DNA from: Sulfuritalea sp. | GTDB taxonomy: Bacteria > Pseudomonadota > Gammaproteobacteria > Burkholderiales > Rhodocyclaceae | Assembly (NCBI GenBank): GCA_020853215.1 | Contig: JADYZH010000075.1 | Span: 34,078-98,077 of the forward strand | Direction: 5' to 3' | DNA length: 64,000 nucleotides | In this document: in pieces, positions 11,000 to 22,113 of the stretch | Layout of the letters: the number at the start of each line of letters is the position of its first letter | How positions within the stretch are numbered: position 1 is the stretch's first letter | Notes under the pieces: model-generated | Databases searched by the model: none | What the model was told of the DNA's origin: nothing | The model's input: only the letters and a program-made list of their open reading frames with translations | Program-made: the position numbers and the translations under genes

Positions 11000-12562
11000 A
11001 TGTCTGCGATGAGCGTGGCGTTCATGCCTTGGGTGGGCCTGTTTCTACTGGTGCTGCATGGCACCGCCGTTGCCGGTGGCTGGCAGAAGGTTGTCGTCGG
11101 CAAAAGTGAAATCATCGAGATCGACACGACCAGCATCGCGCATGCGGATTCGGGCGTCACCGCCTGGAGCCGCATCACACTCGATCACACGGTCAGGGAT
11201 GCAGGCGGCGTCTTTGATGCGATACATGCGCAGAATCTCTATGACTGCACGGGGCGTCGCTTCACCACTCTGCGTCGCGCGTATTTTAATGGTGACGCGC
11301 TGGTACGCGAGGTTGTAGTTTCGCGGCAGCGAGCAAACACGGTACAGGTCGGCAGTATCGACGAACGCTTGTTCAGTCTGGCCTGCCGTGTCGCCACGGC
11401 AGGCGACACGCTCGCATCCGCAGATTCCACCCGCAGATCGAACGACGAGGCTTCGCATGGCGAACCAGGCGGACGTCCTGCGCCAATGCACGCAGATATG
11501 CGGACACCCAGGGCCGACCATTCACCACCCCGGCTGACGCCGGTTGCCGATACCACTCCGGTGGCACCGTCCGAAAAGCCAAAACTGATCGTCCTGCCAC
11601 CGATCGACAAGGCCGCTGCGGACAAGGCTGCCGGGAGCATCGGGCAAACGCCGGCCATGGTGCCTGCACCGACAACAGCCAGGGTAGATCCCGCCGCGCC
11701 AGACAAGGTGCCTGTGCCGACCCTGTCGGCGACCAAGCGGAACGTCGACCGACAGGAGGTCGAAAGCAAGGCTGACAAGCGTCTGCGGGAGTTGCACTAC
11801 GCCACGTCGGGCCCGCGTAAGGTGACAAAGAAAAAGTTGCCGGCGGAGCCGTCCGCGGCCAGCGGCCAAGAAAACACCGCGCGTTTGCACGGCCACTGGT
11901 CTTACGAAGGCGATAGCGGGCCCGCTCACTGGGCCAGACTGCGTGGCGACTATGCCACCTGCGACACGGGAAAGCGCCAGTCGCCAATCGATATTCGCGA
12001 GGGCATAAAGGTCGATCTCGAAAGCATCAAGTTCGATTACAAGCCTACGCAGTTTCGCATCATCGACAACGGTCATACGCTACAAGTCAGTGTCGGCGAG
12101 GGACTTGGATTGACGGTGATGGGCAAACGCCATGAGTTGCTGCAATTTCACTTCCACCGTCCGTCCGAAGAGCGGATCAATGGCCGCAATTACGACATGG
12201 TGGTGCACCTGGTGCACAAGAATGCCGAAGGCAGGCTGGCGGTCGTCGCCGTACTCCTGGAAAAAGGCAGCGAGCATCCGCTGATCCAGACGCTTTGGAA
12301 CAATCTACCGCTCGAACAGAATATGGAAGTGGCGCCGGAAGAGTCCATCGACCTGAACAAATTGTTGCCGGAAAACCGCTCTTACTGGACCTACATGGGA
12401 TCGCTGACCACCCCGCCGTGCACCGAAGGGGTTTTGTGGATGGTGCTGAAGCAACCGGTGCAGTTGGCGGCGGAACAAGTAGCCATCTTCTCGCGTGTCT
12501 ACCGGAACAACGCCCGTCCGCTGCAACCGGCGAACGGTCGACTTGTCAAGGAATCGCGGTGA
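11000..12562 (+). CDS. Secreted alpha-carbonic anhydrase-like protein with extra N-terminal domain and long linker
   Basis: Signal peptide MSAMSVAFMPWVGLFLLVLHGTAVAGG; C-terminal alpha-CA signatures KRQSPIDI, LQFHFHRPSEE, VHLVHKN, SLTTPPCTEGVLW. In-frame upstream start at 10931 possible. Confidence 0.88.
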   Translation: MSAMSVAFMPWVGLFLLVLHGTAVAGGWQKVVVGKSEIIEIDTTSIAHADSGVTAWSRITLDHTVRDAGGVFDAIHAQNLYDCTGRRFTTLRRAYFNGDALVREVVVSRQRANTVQVGSIDERLFSLACRVATAGDTLASADSTRRSNDEASHGEPGGRPAPMHADMRTPRADHSPPRLTPVADTTPVAPSEKPKLIVLPPIDKAAADKAAGSIGQTPAMVPAPTTARVDPAAPDKVPVPTLSATKRNVDRQEVESKADKRLRELHYATSGPRKVTKKKLPAEPSAASGQENTARLHGHWSYEGDSGPAHWARLRGDYATCDTGKRQSPIDIREGIKVDLESIKFDYKPTQFRIIDNGHTLQVSVGEGLGLTVMGKRHELLQFHFHRPSEERINGRNYDMVVHLVHKNAEGRLAVVAVLLEKGSEHPLIQTLWNNLPLEQNMEVAPEESIDLNKLLPENRSYWTYMGSLTTPPCTEGVLWMVLKQPVQLAAEQVAIFSRVYRNNARPLQPANGRLVKESR

Positions 12563-12723
12563 GCCACCCCCCCGGCTGCGGGAAGCCGGCACCGGACCCT
12601 GGCATTCTCGGTTAAAGTTATCAGGCTCCGTGACACGACACGGCACCAAGAACGAGGCGGCTGAACCTTGTCCGCGAGCGAAGCTCGGTAGTGGGAATCA
12701 GACAATTCAAGGACAGGGGTTCA

Positions 12724-13215
12724 ATGGGCGCATTGATGTTTTCCGGAACGCGGACGCGAGACGGGTTGGCGCGACTCGCTATTTTGCTTTCAACGCTGTT
12801 GGTCGTGGCCTGCGGCGATACCCAGATGGCCTTTTTCAGCGGTGACGATCGCGCTCAAACGGTTTCGCTTGTTCGCGAACAGGCCTGGTTCGGTGGTCCG
12901 TGGCAAACCACCCTGATTGTCGCCAATAGCCCGAAGTGTCAGCGACGCTACTCCCTGGAAGGCTTGTCGGCCGACGAACTTGGAATGGACGTCTATCGCC
13001 CCGAGCCAAGCGTGTTCATCTTCAATACGGGCAAGCGTTGGTACGTGACGGAGTTGCAAAACTGCGGCTTTCAAACCTACAAGAAGCCGCCACCGGAACC
13101 GGGCGAAATTATCGGCAATTTCCGGATGCAGGACGGCAACTCGCGCTTTCTCGCCAAGAATTCCACCAACACCGTGGCCCGGGGCGCGGTTCGTCCGCCA
13201 GCCATCTCCAGATGA
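12724..13215 (+). CDS. Putative lipoprotein of unknown function
   Basis: Signal sequence with lipobox LLVVAC followed by a globular region; ORF extends up to 12691. Confidence 0.6.
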   Translation: MGALMFSGTRTRDGLARLAILLSTLLVVACGDTQMAFFSGDDRAQTVSLVREQAWFGGPWQTTLIVANSPKCQRRYSLEGLSADELGMDVYRPEPSVFIFNTGKRWYVTELQNCGFQTYKKPPPEPGEIIGNFRMQDGNSRFLAKNSTNTVARGAVRPPAISR

Positions 13216-13266
13216 TCGTTACCACTGCCAGCCCGCAGCAACGCGGAAACTCTCCCGGATAAAAGC

Positions 13267-14496
13267 ATGCTGAAAAAAATCGGCGTCGAACACCTTTGCC
13301 TTGGAATGCATATTCACGAGTTGTGCGGCTCATGGATGGACCACCCGTTCTGGCGCACGCGCTTTGTGCTGGACAATGCAGACGATCTCCGCCGAATTAG
13401 AGACAGCGGCATCACCGAAGTCTGGATCGATGTCAGCATCGGCCGCGACTTATCCACCGAAGAATCGACAGCGGTAGCTCATTCTGAAGCCGAAATTGCC
13501 ACAGAAGTAAATCGCAGGCTGGAGCAGGCAGCAACCCAAAGTGCTCCACAGAAGCAGGTGGCGATGGTCGAAGAGGTGAGGCGTGCGGCCAGAATTTGCG
13601 TCGGAAGCAAAAGGGCGGTGGTCTCGATGTTTCACGAAGTTCGCATGGGCAAGGCGGTATCGCCCGAGGCGGCGGGAGCCCTGGTCGATGAAATTTCAAG
13701 CTCGGTAATACGCAATCCCGGGGCGCTGATCAGCCTGGCGCGACTGAAGACGGCGGACGACTACACCTACATGCACTCAGTGGCGGTTTGCGCTCTGATG
13801 GTGGCGCTGGCCCGCCAGCTGAATCTTGACGATGCGACCGTGCGCGAACTGGGGATGGCGGGACTGCTGCACGACCTGGGAAAGGCGCTGATGCCGATGG
13901 AGGTACTGAACAAGCCCGGCAAACTGACGGATGAGGAATTCGCCATCATCAAGGGTCACCCGGAAGCAGGACATAGAATCCTGGTCGAGGGTGCGACTGC
14001 AGGTGATATTCCGCTCGATGTGGTCTTGCATCACCACGAGAAGACGGATGGGAGCGGCTATCCGCGACGATTGAAGGGCGACCAGATCAGCCTCTACGCC
14101 CGAATGGGCGCGGTGTGCGATGTGTATGACGCGATAACCTCCAACCGCCCGTACAAGGCCGGCTGGGATCCGGCCGAATCCATTCGCAAGATGGCAGAAT
14201 GGTGCAATGGTCATTTTGACGAACGCATATTTCAGGCCTTCGTCAAATGCATCGGCATCTACCCTGTCGGTTCGCTGGTGCGGCTGGCATCGGGACGCCT
14301 GGGCGTAGTGACGGAGCAGTCTGAACAATCACTGCTTACCCCATGTGTAAAAGTATTCTTTTCTACCAAGTCGAAAACACAGATAGCTCCCGAAATCGTC
14401 GATCTATCCCGTGCGAGCGTGAAGGACGAGATCGTCAGTCGCGAGGAAGCAAGCCGCTGGGGCTTGAGGAACATCGAACAACTATGGGCACCGTAA
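13267..14496 (+). CDS. HD-GYP domain cyclic-di-GMP phosphodiesterase-like protein (DUF3391-type N-terminus)
   Basis: HDLGKALMPMEVLNKPGKLT, HHHEKTDGSGYPRRLKGDQI. Confidence 0.93.
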   Translation: MLKKIGVEHLCLGMHIHELCGSWMDHPFWRTRFVLDNADDLRRIRDSGITEVWIDVSIGRDLSTEESTAVAHSEAEIATEVNRRLEQAATQSAPQKQVAMVEEVRRAARICVGSKRAVVSMFHEVRMGKAVSPEAAGALVDEISSSVIRNPGALISLARLKTADDYTYMHSVAVCALMVALARQLNLDDATVRELGMAGLLHDLGKALMPMEVLNKPGKLTDEEFAIIKGHPEAGHRILVEGATAGDIPLDVVLHHHEKTDGSGYPRRLKGDQISLYARMGAVCDVYDAITSNRPYKAGWDPAESIRKMAEWCNGHFDERIFQAFVKCIGIYPVGSLVRLASGRLGVVTEQSEQSLLTPCVKVFFSTKSKTQIAPEIVDLSRASVKDEIVSREEASRWGLRNIEQLWAP

Positions 14497-14504
14497 GTGT
14501 CGCC

Positions 14505-15386
14505 ATGTCGCCAGCGTACAAACCGCGCGCCTTGAACCGCAAGCGAGTGCCGGGCATGTCCAAGCAGGATGACGTATCGACCGAACCGGCGGCCAGGCGG
14601 CGCGAGAAGCGGCAGCCGCACTCCCACCATACTCGGAATCCGCTGCTTTCAGCCGTGCTTGCCCAGTTGCTCGGTGCCCTGGCGGCCGGCGGCCTCGCGC
14701 TGGCCTTTTTTCCGCCATCCTTCGTCCAGCCTCTTGCCATCGCCGCGCTGCAGGGGTCTTGCGCGCTGGTTGCGGCCTGGCGACTGCGGGCGCGAGCCTG
14801 GTGGCTACCCATCCATCTGGTTTTCATGCCGCTCGTGGTTCTGGCCCGTGGCATGGACCTGCCGTCATGGCTGTGGGCCAGTGGATTTCTCTTGCTGCTA
14901 TTGATTTTCTGGCGCACCGATACAAGCCAGGTCCCGCTATATCTCACCAATCGCAAAAGTCGTTACGCCGTGCTGTCCGTCCTGCCGGCTACGCCCTGCC
15001 GGGTGATCGACCTCGGCTGCGGCGATGGCGCCTTGTTGCGCCACCTGGCCCGCAGCCGACCGGATTGCACGTTCGTCGGCTTCGAACATGCGCCCCTCAC
15101 CTGGGCCTGGGCCCGGCTGTCCACGCACGGCCTTGCCAACGTCGACATCCGCCGCGGTGATTTCTGGACCCACCCACTTGCCGGCTACGACCTTGTGTAC
15201 GCCTTTCTCTCGCCGGCACCAATGGCAAGACTTTGGGCCAAGGCCCGTGCCGAAATGTCGCCCGGCGCCCGCCTCGTCAGCAACAGTTTTGTCGTTCCGG
15301 AACAGGCGCCGTTGGCGGTGGTCGATGTCGACGACAAGCGCCGGACACGACTCAACATTTACATTGGCGCCAGCCTGCCAGGCTGA
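14505..15386 (+). CDS. Membrane-anchored class I SAM-dependent methyltransferase
   Basis: N-terminal hydrophobic segments, then VIDLGCGDGALLRHLARSRPDCTFVGFE (SAM motif I); start ambiguous (14484/14505). Confidence 0.75.
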   Translation: MSPAYKPRALNRKRVPGMSKQDDVSTEPAARRREKRQPHSHHTRNPLLSAVLAQLLGALAAGGLALAFFPPSFVQPLAIAALQGSCALVAAWRLRARAWWLPIHLVFMPLVVLARGMDLPSWLWASGFLLLLLIFWRTDTSQVPLYLTNRKSRYAVLSVLPATPCRVIDLGCGDGALLRHLARSRPDCTFVGFEHAPLTWAWARLSTHGLANVDIRRGDFWTHPLAGYDLVYAFLSPAPMARLWAKARAEMSPGARLVSNSFVVPEQAPLAVVDVDDKRRTRLNIYIGASLPG

Positions 15387-15449
15387 TGCAGCCCCAGAAT
15401 CAGAACGCTGGGCCGGCAGCGGGTGGCTGAAGCTCAATAATACACGGGG

Positions 15450-15511
15450 CTACGTAGATACCGCAGTTTGTAGCGTAATCCACGGATAAACAAAGCCGAG
15501 TCTCTTTGGGA
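15450..15511 (+). repeat. Copy 2 of the 62-nt dispersed upstream element
   Basis: CTACGTAGATACCGCAGTTTGTAGCGTAATCCACGGATAAACAAA-N9-CTTTGGGA; core ends 202 bp upstream of the GGDEF gene. Confidence 0.88.
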
Positions 15512-15695
15512 TCATCCACCTCCATGGGAAGCGAATATCCTGCCGGCTCGCATGTAAACTGCTCGAAGAAGAACATCTCGGCTGGCAATCCTGGTGATCC
15601 GGGACTCCGGCATGCAGCCGTAATGCCGATTCATGCACGATCTTCCGCGCAGAGCCACCAGATTTACTAATGGATTAGAGACGCAATGGTGAAAC

Positions 15696-17492
15696 ATGGC
15701 TGAGCCCGGCAAACTTTCCGAACTTGAAATCGCCCGCGAAACCCTGCGCAGTCTCGCATCGAGAAAAATACCCCCGACGCCTGACAATTACAGGGCCTTG
15801 TATTTCGAAATATCCGGCGCACCGGTCACTGCGTCCTTTCCAGCGCAGGAGTTCAAGGCACTGAACGCGGCCTTGCCGCGCACTACCCCGGAGCAAAATC
15901 GTTTCACCCGTCAGCTGGAAACCGCGATTGCCAAGGGAACATGGGAAGGGGTAGGCGCGGTACTGACCGACTTGCTGACCAAATTCGGCAGCGACCAGCC
16001 GCACTGGCCGGGCTTGATTCGCGATCTGGTGCAACAACTTGAAGCGCATACTGCCGGCCTGACCGCCGCCCGAAAGAAGGAAGCGCTGGAGCATGTCCTG
16101 TCGGGTTCGGGAAACTCCGATCTTCTGCTCAACCGCCTGCAGTCATTGATTCGCTCCTGGAGCCAGAATCCCGCAGGTAGCGGGCCTGCCGTACTGGCCA
16201 CACAGGGAGCAGACCTGGAAGCGATCGTTAAGGCACCCGCTGCGACGCCATCCGCAACGAACCGGAAACCACTGCTCCAGCCGGTCTGGCAGGGTGGCAT
16301 CGTCGATCTGCGAGAGATCATCGCCCAATTGCTCGACAATACCCTCTCGATAGTCTTGCGCGACAAACCCGAGCTCGCCAGCGAGGCAAACCAGATTGCA
16401 GCCAGCGTGCGGGCCGCGCAAAACGCCGAAGCACTGATTGGCCTCTCGGAGCGGCTGAAGAAACTCTGCTACCGGGCCCACTTCATCGCCGAAGATCAGG
16501 CCGAGTTGAGCAATGCCCTGCTTCATCTGGTCCAGCTGATCGTGGAGAACATCGGTGAACTGGTGGTCGAAGATCAGTGGCTGACGGGTCAGATCAAGGT
16601 GGTGCGCGACCTGTTTCTTCAGCCACTCGACTTGCGCAGGCTGGATGATGCAGAACGCCGGATGAAGGATGTCATCGTAAAGCAGAGCTCGCTCAAGAAG
16701 AGCCTGAAGGAGGCTAACGACCGCCTCAAGCTGATGCTGATGACATTCGTAGACCGGCTGGCCGACTTTTCCGAGACGACCAGCGAATATCACGGCAAGA
16801 TCGAAAGCTGTTCGGAGAAAATCAGTAAAGCCAAGGACATTTCCGAGCTCACCGACGTGCTGGGCGAGGTCATGCGCGAAACCCGCGTGATACAGATCAA
16901 CACGGCGCGCTCACGCGATGAATTGAACGTCATGCGCAGCCAGGTGAGCGAGTCGGAGCAGATAGTTGCCCGCCTGCAGAATGAACTCTCGCACGCCAGC
17001 GAACTGGTCCGGCACGACATGCTGACCGGGGCGCTCAATCGCAAGGGCCTGGACGAAACCATGGAAAAGGAAATTGCCCGCCTCCGACGCCAGGGCGGAA
17101 CGCTCAGTCTGGCGCTGCTCGATGTCGACAATTTCAAAAAGCTCAACGACACCATGGGACATTCCGCGGGCGATGCCGCGCTGGTGCATCTGGCTGCGGT
17201 CGTCAAGGAAGTGGTGCGCCCCGACGATACACTGGCGCGTTACGGCGGCGAAGAGTTCGTCGTGCTGCTGCCCAATACCTCAAGCGAGGAAGCCGTTACC
17301 GTCATGAAACGCGTCCAGCGCGAGCTCACGCGAAACTTTTTCCTGCACAAGAACGACAAGGTCTTGATCACTTTCAGTTGCGGAGTAGCGGAGTTAGCCA
17401 ATGAAGAAGAACCCTACGACGCCCTGAAGCGAGCCGACGCCGCGATGTATCTAGCCAAGCGCGCAGGCAAGAATCGGGTCATACCGTCGTAG
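15696..17492 (+). CDS. Diguanylate cyclase (GGDEF domain)
   Basis: VVRPDDTLARYGGEEFVVLLPNTS: GGEEF active site plus RxxD I-site five residues upstream. Confidence 0.94.
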   Translation: MAEPGKLSELEIARETLRSLASRKIPPTPDNYRALYFEISGAPVTASFPAQEFKALNAALPRTTPEQNRFTRQLETAIAKGTWEGVGAVLTDLLTKFGSDQPHWPGLIRDLVQQLEAHTAGLTAARKKEALEHVLSGSGNSDLLLNRLQSLIRSWSQNPAGSGPAVLATQGADLEAIVKAPAATPSATNRKPLLQPVWQGGIVDLREIIAQLLDNTLSIVLRDKPELASEANQIAASVRAAQNAEALIGLSERLKKLCYRAHFIAEDQAELSNALLHLVQLIVENIGELVVEDQWLTGQIKVVRDLFLQPLDLRRLDDAERRMKDVIVKQSSLKKSLKEANDRLKLMLMTFVDRLADFSETTSEYHGKIESCSEKISKAKDISELTDVLGEVMRETRVIQINTARSRDELNVMRSQVSESEQIVARLQNELSHASELVRHDMLTGALNRKGLDETMEKEIARLRRQGGTLSLALLDVDNFKKLNDTMGHSAGDAALVHLAAVVKEVVRPDDTLARYGGEEFVVLLPNTSSEEAVTVMKRVQRELTRNFFLHKNDKVLITFSCGVAELANEEEPYDALKRADAAMYLAKRAGKNRVIPS

Positions 17493-17579
17493 CACCGAAC
17501 CACCGACCGAATCGTAGTTTGCGGATCGCCCGAGCGGAAATGCTTCGACGCGATCCGTCAGAATCCGGAACAACCTCTC

Positions 17580-20500
17580 CTACCGGTGGTCCCGGCTGAG
17601 CGCCTTCAGCAGGGTCGCGAACAGCGCGTCCGGATTGAAGGGTTTGGCAAGAAAGTCAGTCATCCCTGCCTCGAAGCAGCGGGCCTGGTCCTCGGCAAAT
17701 GCGTTGGCTGTCATGGCGATGATCGGTGTGTCACGGTAGCCGATCATTTCACGAATCTGCCGCGTCGCCTCCAGGCCGTCGACGTTGGGCATCTGCATGT
17801 CCATGAAGATGACCGCATAGCAGGTCTCCTGCGCCAGAGTGACCGCTTCGGCGCCATCTTGCGCCGTGTCGATCACCAGACCGAGATCCTCCAACAGCAT
17901 CCCGGCCACTTCCCGGTTCACCGGCTCGTCGTCGGCCACCAGAATGCGATAGCCTTGGAAACGCTGCCGGATCTGCGCTTCGGCATCGAGGTTCGGCGCT
18001 TGCGGTGCAGCGGTGGTGGCAGATTTTTTCAGCCGCGCCTCGAACCAGAAAGTGCTGCCCGCCCCCGGCGTGCTGTCAGCGCCGACTTCGCCGCCCATCA
18101 GTTCGGCCAGCCGCCGCGTAATGGCCAGCCCGAGTCCGGTGCCGCCATATTTGCGCGTGGTCGAATTGTCAGCCTGCTCGAAAGCCCCAAAGAGCCGGGG
18201 CATGATCTCGGGCGGGATACCGATGCCGGTATCCTCAACTTCGACGCGCACCCGCACCGATTCGGCGGTCTCCTCCCCCTTGCGGATACGCAGCGTCACG
18301 CTACCCGTTTCGGTGAACTTGATGGCATTGGTGGCATAGTTGAGCAAGGCCTGCTGCAACCGCGTCGGATCGCCCACCAAGTTGGGCGGCAAGGGTTCTG
18401 TCTCGATCAGCAGGCGCAGGCCCTTGGCCGCGGCGCGTTCCGAAAGTAGCGTGCGGACATTGTCCAGAAGGCCGTCGAGGAGGATGGGCACCTCCTCCAG
18501 CGAGAACCTCCCGGCCTCGATCTTGGAAAGGTCGAGGATGTCGTTGATGATGGCCAGCAGGTGCTGGGCCGAGGCGTCGATGATGTCCAGGCGCCCTGCC
18601 TGCTGAAGCGTCACACCGCTGCGGCGCAGGATATGAGCCATGCCCAGGATGCCATTCATCGGGGTGCGGATTTCATGGCTCATGTTGGCCAGGAAGGCGC
18701 TCTTGGCGCGGTTGGCGGCTTCGGCCTGGAACTTGGCCAAGGTCAGGGACTGGTTTGCCGTTTCGAGGTCGGCGGTACGCGCAACGACACGCGCTTCGAG
18801 ATCGGCGTTGAGCCTTCTGATCTCGGTCTCGGCACGCCTGCGCTCGGTAATGTCGCGACTGATGACAACCAGCCCCTCACGCCCACCCTGCTGGTCATAG
18901 ATCGGCACCCTCCTCACCTCAAAATCGTGCAAGCGACCGTCATCAGCGACAATGGCCTCATACGCCAGGGTCAACCGGCCGGCCTCCCACGCCTTTTCGT
19001 CATCCGCCAGGCCGGTTTCATGCATGGAGCGGAACTCCGGATGCAGCTCGGCCAATTCCATTTCGGATTTTTCCTGCCAGGGAATGGCGTGCAACCGGTA
19101 CAGGCGCCTGGCAGCTTCATTGGTAATGATCCACCGACTCTTTCCATCCTTGAAGAAAATGGCATCCGGGATGGCCTCGATCAGGGCACCCAGAGACTTG
19201 TGGGAGAACGCCAGATCCATCTCGCTCTGCTTGCGCTCGGTAATGTCGATGTAGCTGGTGATAAAGCCGCCACAGGGCAGGGGCATGCCGCGAATCTCCA
19301 GCACCGTACCGTTGGCGCACATCCGCTCGAACAGGTGCGGCTGGAAATTGCGGGCACGGGCGACGACGGCTGCGACTATCTGCCCGGTATCGCCGGGACC
19401 GTACTCGCCGCGCTCGGCGTTGAAGCGGATGATGTCCTCGAAATGCACCTCCGGCTTTTCAAACAGCGCATCGGACAAGTCCAGCAACTGCTTGAACTGG
19501 TTGTTGTATATGACCAGGCGCAAGCCAGCGTCGAACACCGATATGGCGCCAGGAAAATTCTCGATGATGGCGGTAAGCAGGTTGTTCTGCCGCAGCAGCT
19601 TCTCCTCGATGTTCTTGCGTACGGTGATGTCGGCGATTACGCCGATGAGACCACTTTCCTTGCCATTGGCGTCGTGGAAAGGCCTCCCCGTCAGATGCCC
19701 CCAGAATTCAGTTTGGTCGGTGCGCCAGTAGTGACTGTCCAGATCCACCGAGGGAATGGCGCCTGACAGCAACTCACTCATCTTCTGCCGACCGGCATCG
19801 TGCTCCGACGGGTGAACAAGGGCGGCATACTCGCTTCCCACCAATTCATTGAGCGCACGTCCGAACATCTCGGCCATGCGCCGGTTGGCTCGCGTGATCC
19901 GCCCTTCCTTGTCAATCAGGAAGATTGCCACGCTGGACGTATCGAGAACCTGTTTGAGCAAGGCTTCGCGTCCCGCCAGATCGTCATTGGCCCTTCCCAG
20001 CGCCTGCGTGCGCTCGACGACCTTATGCTCAAGCTCCCCCTGGTGGGCCCGCAACTTCGCCACCAGTATCGCGACAGACGTCAGCAACAGGCTGAAGATC
20101 AGGCCGAACACGGACTTTAGCCAGAACCAGAGCGGATCACCCCAGCCCTTGATGGGCGCGACGCTCAGGGTCCAGTTACCATAGGCCAAGTCCAGGTTCT
20201 GCTCCACGGGTGCGACCAGGGCAGCGGACGACGAGGTGGCGATCACCTGCTTCTGCCCGCTATCAGGATGAATGCGCCAGAGTTCATAATCGATTCCCTG
20301 CTCGACCAGCTGCGGCAAGCGGGCACCCACCAGCGCCTCGGGGAAGCGGATCACGACGTAGGTGAATCCCCAGAAGTAGCGCTTCCCCTTTGCATCACTC
20401 AGAAACACCGGCAAGCGCCCGACGGCACCGAGACCGCCTTGCACCAGATTCATCGGGCCGGCCAGGGTCAGTTTTCCGGTATCCCGGGCGATCGCGGCCT

Positions 20501-20906
20501 CCTTGTCCTGCACTGGATCGTTCAATTGGTCGAAACCGATGGACTTTTCGTTACCGGTCAGCGGCACGACCTGCCGAATGATGCCTCCGGGCGAGATTCC
20601 CAAGGCAGAGACACCCGGATAAAACCGCAGCATCTCGCTGGCAACTGCATCAAACTCGGGGATGTTCCCGTTCCCATGGCGAACAAGTGCGGCCATGGCG
20701 TAGGTGGCGGATAGTGACCGTTCGATAGTGGTCTCAAGTGCGCGCGAATGGTCTTTGGCCAAACCGGCAATGCGCGCTTGTTCCTCCCGCAGGTTGTGTT
20801 GCTCGGAATGCCAGATCACGCTCGCCGCAACTGCCGCGGCCGCCAGGAATACGGCTGCCGCCATGACCAGCAAACGCTGGCTGCGTGGATGGGAATTGGC
20901 GTTCAT
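17580..20906 (-). CDS. Hybrid sensor histidine kinase (CHASE-PAS-PAS-PAS-HisKA-HATPase-REC)
   Basis: N-terminal TM and CHASE-like region, [65 protein letters not shown]. Confidence 0.94.
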   Translation of the reverse strand: MNANSHPRSQRLLVMAAAVFLAAAAVAASVIWHSEQHNLREEQARIAGLAKDHSRALETTIERSLSATYAMAALVRHGNGNIPEFDAVASEMLRFYPGVSALGISPGGIIRQVVPLTGNEKSIGFDQLNDPVQDKEAAIARDTGKLTLAGPMNLVQGGLGAVGRLPVFLSDAKGKRYFWGFTYVVIRFPEALVGARLPQLVEQGIDYELWRIHPDSGQKQVIATSSSAALVAPVEQNLDLAYGNWTLSVAPIKGWGDPLWFWLKSVFGLIFSLLLTSVAILVAKLRAHQGELEHKVVERTQALGRANDDLAGREALLKQVLDTSSVAIFLIDKEGRITRANRRMAEMFGRALNELVGSEYAALVHPSEHDAGRQKMSELLSGAIPSVDLDSHYWRTDQTEFWGHLTGRPFHDANGKESGLIGVIADITVRKNIEEKLLRQNNLLTAIIENFPGAISVFDAGLRLVIYNNQFKQLLDLSDALFEKPEVHFEDIIRFNAERGEYGPGDTGQIVAAVVARARNFQPHLFERMCANGTVLEIRGMPLPCGGFITSYIDITERKQSEMDLAFSHKSLGALIEAIPDAIFFKDGKSRWIITNEAARRLYRLHAIPWQEKSEMELAELHPEFRSMHETGLADDEKAWEAGRLTLAYEAIVADDGRLHDFEVRRVPIYDQQGGREGLVVISRDITERRRAETEIRRLNADLEARVVARTADLETANQSLTLAKFQAEAANRAKSAFLANMSHEIRTPMNGILGMAHILRRSGVTLQQAGRLDIIDASAQHLLAIINDILDLSKIEAGRFSLEEVPILLDGLLDNVRTLLSERAAAKGLRLLIETEPLPPNLVGDPTRLQQALLNYATNAIKFTETGSVTLRIRKGEETAESVRVRVEVEDTGIGIPPEIMPRLFGAFEQADNSTTRKYGGTGLGLAITRRLAELMGGEVGADSTPGAGSTFWFEARLKKSATTAAPQAPNLDAEAQIRQRFQGYRILVADDEPVNREVAGMLLEDLGLVIDTAQDGAEAVTLAQETCYAVIFMDMQMPNVDGLEATRQIREMIGYRDTPIIAMTANAFAEDQARCFEAGMTDFLAKPFNPDALFATLLKALSRDHR

Positions 20907-21121
20907 ATGGATTTCATGATGGCCCGAGAGCCGAATGTTTCAGCCGCTTCAACTTGCAAGATTCGGCATATTCAAACGAACCGCACCGAGTATCCGGGAC
21001 ATCGATACCTCCGTCAATTGCCTGTTTTTGACTGCAAATTCCGGAGAAATCCTCATGCCGTCCCGACAGCGCTCCGGGCCATATGCGGCGGGATTCCTCA
21101 CCTTTCACGACGTGCATGATT

Positions 21122-21877
21122 TCAATTGAATGGTCGCTTGATAGCCGGAGGAACCGGCAAGGTCGGCAAACTTGGCGGCGTCGGCGATATTGGCAGCGTT
21201 GGCAGGGTCTGGAAAGCCGGCTTCGGATGGGCTCCAAAAACGGCCATCCACAGCTCACCTGCATGTGGATATGAAACCGCTGGCGGATCGGACGGAAGCC
21301 TTGCTTCGTACTGGTTGGCCCAGGCTGCCGCGTTTCCGTATGCGGTTCGCCAATTATGGATCACCTGGGCGATAACGTCGTCCTTTGCCGGTACTTGCAT
21401 CCCACATACCCGGGCCTGGTCCTCCCTGTCCAAACCCATCGCACGATTCATTTCATTCAGCTCTTTCAGACCTTCACATCCGTCTCTTACATCCAGCTCG
21501 GTCATCGCAACGAGTACCCCAACGCCGATGTAGGGGATAGAAGTCCCGGCCATCGCCGAAACATTCCGGGTAACGTTCCTGGAAATCCGGTGCGCCAAAT
21601 TCGACGACAGCTTTCTTCCGGCAGTGTTCGCAACCAGAACTGTTTGCCGCAACTGCTCAGCCCTTGCTTCGAGATCCCGATTGACTTTCTCCAGTTCCAG
21701 AATTCTCTCCTCGAGTTCCATACTCACTTTTTCCAATGCAGCATATCTTTCTTCAAGGCTCACTGTCGCGGGATCGAGGTCTGCAATGGCAGTCGCTGAC
21801 GTAGCAGCCTCCTGTGCCTGGGCCAAATTGCTGATTGCGAAAATACAGGCTGCCAGGACCGCGATACGCATCGTCAT
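21122..21877 (-). CDS. Secreted coiled-coil protein of unknown function
   Basis: Signal peptide MTMRIAVLAACIFAISNLAQAQ; heptad-rich LEERYAALEKVSMELEERILELEKVNRDLEARAEQL; Pro-rich C-terminus. ORF track start (22234) runs into the repeat, so the later start is preferred. Confidence 0.6.
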   Translation of the reverse strand: MTMRIAVLAACIFAISNLAQAQEAATSATAIADLDPATVSLEERYAALEKVSMELEERILELEKVNRDLEARAEQLRQTVLVANTAGRKLSSNLAHRISRNVTRNVSAMAGTSIPYIGVGVLVAMTELDVRDGCEGLKELNEMNRAMGLDREDQARVCGMQVPAKDDVIAQVIHNWRTAYGNAAAWANQYEARLPSDPPAVSYPHAGELWMAVFGAHPKPAFQTLPTLPISPTPPSLPTLPVPPAIKRPFN

Positions 21878-22113
21878 GGCGTCACGCAAAAGTATGCATC
21901 GCTTTGCCGATGACAGAAGCGATGTGGCCTTGATATCGATAATTGGTACTGCGCGCGTCCCGGTCACCATATTCGCCGCCTTCATATTCGGACAAGTGAT
22001 TGTCCGCGGTCCGTCCAGTCGATGGCGCAATGCAGCCGACATCGACGATAAGGCAAGTCCTGACCCGCAATGCGTGATGGGCGCCCCGTCCCCATGCCTC
22101 TTCTGCCCCGTGC

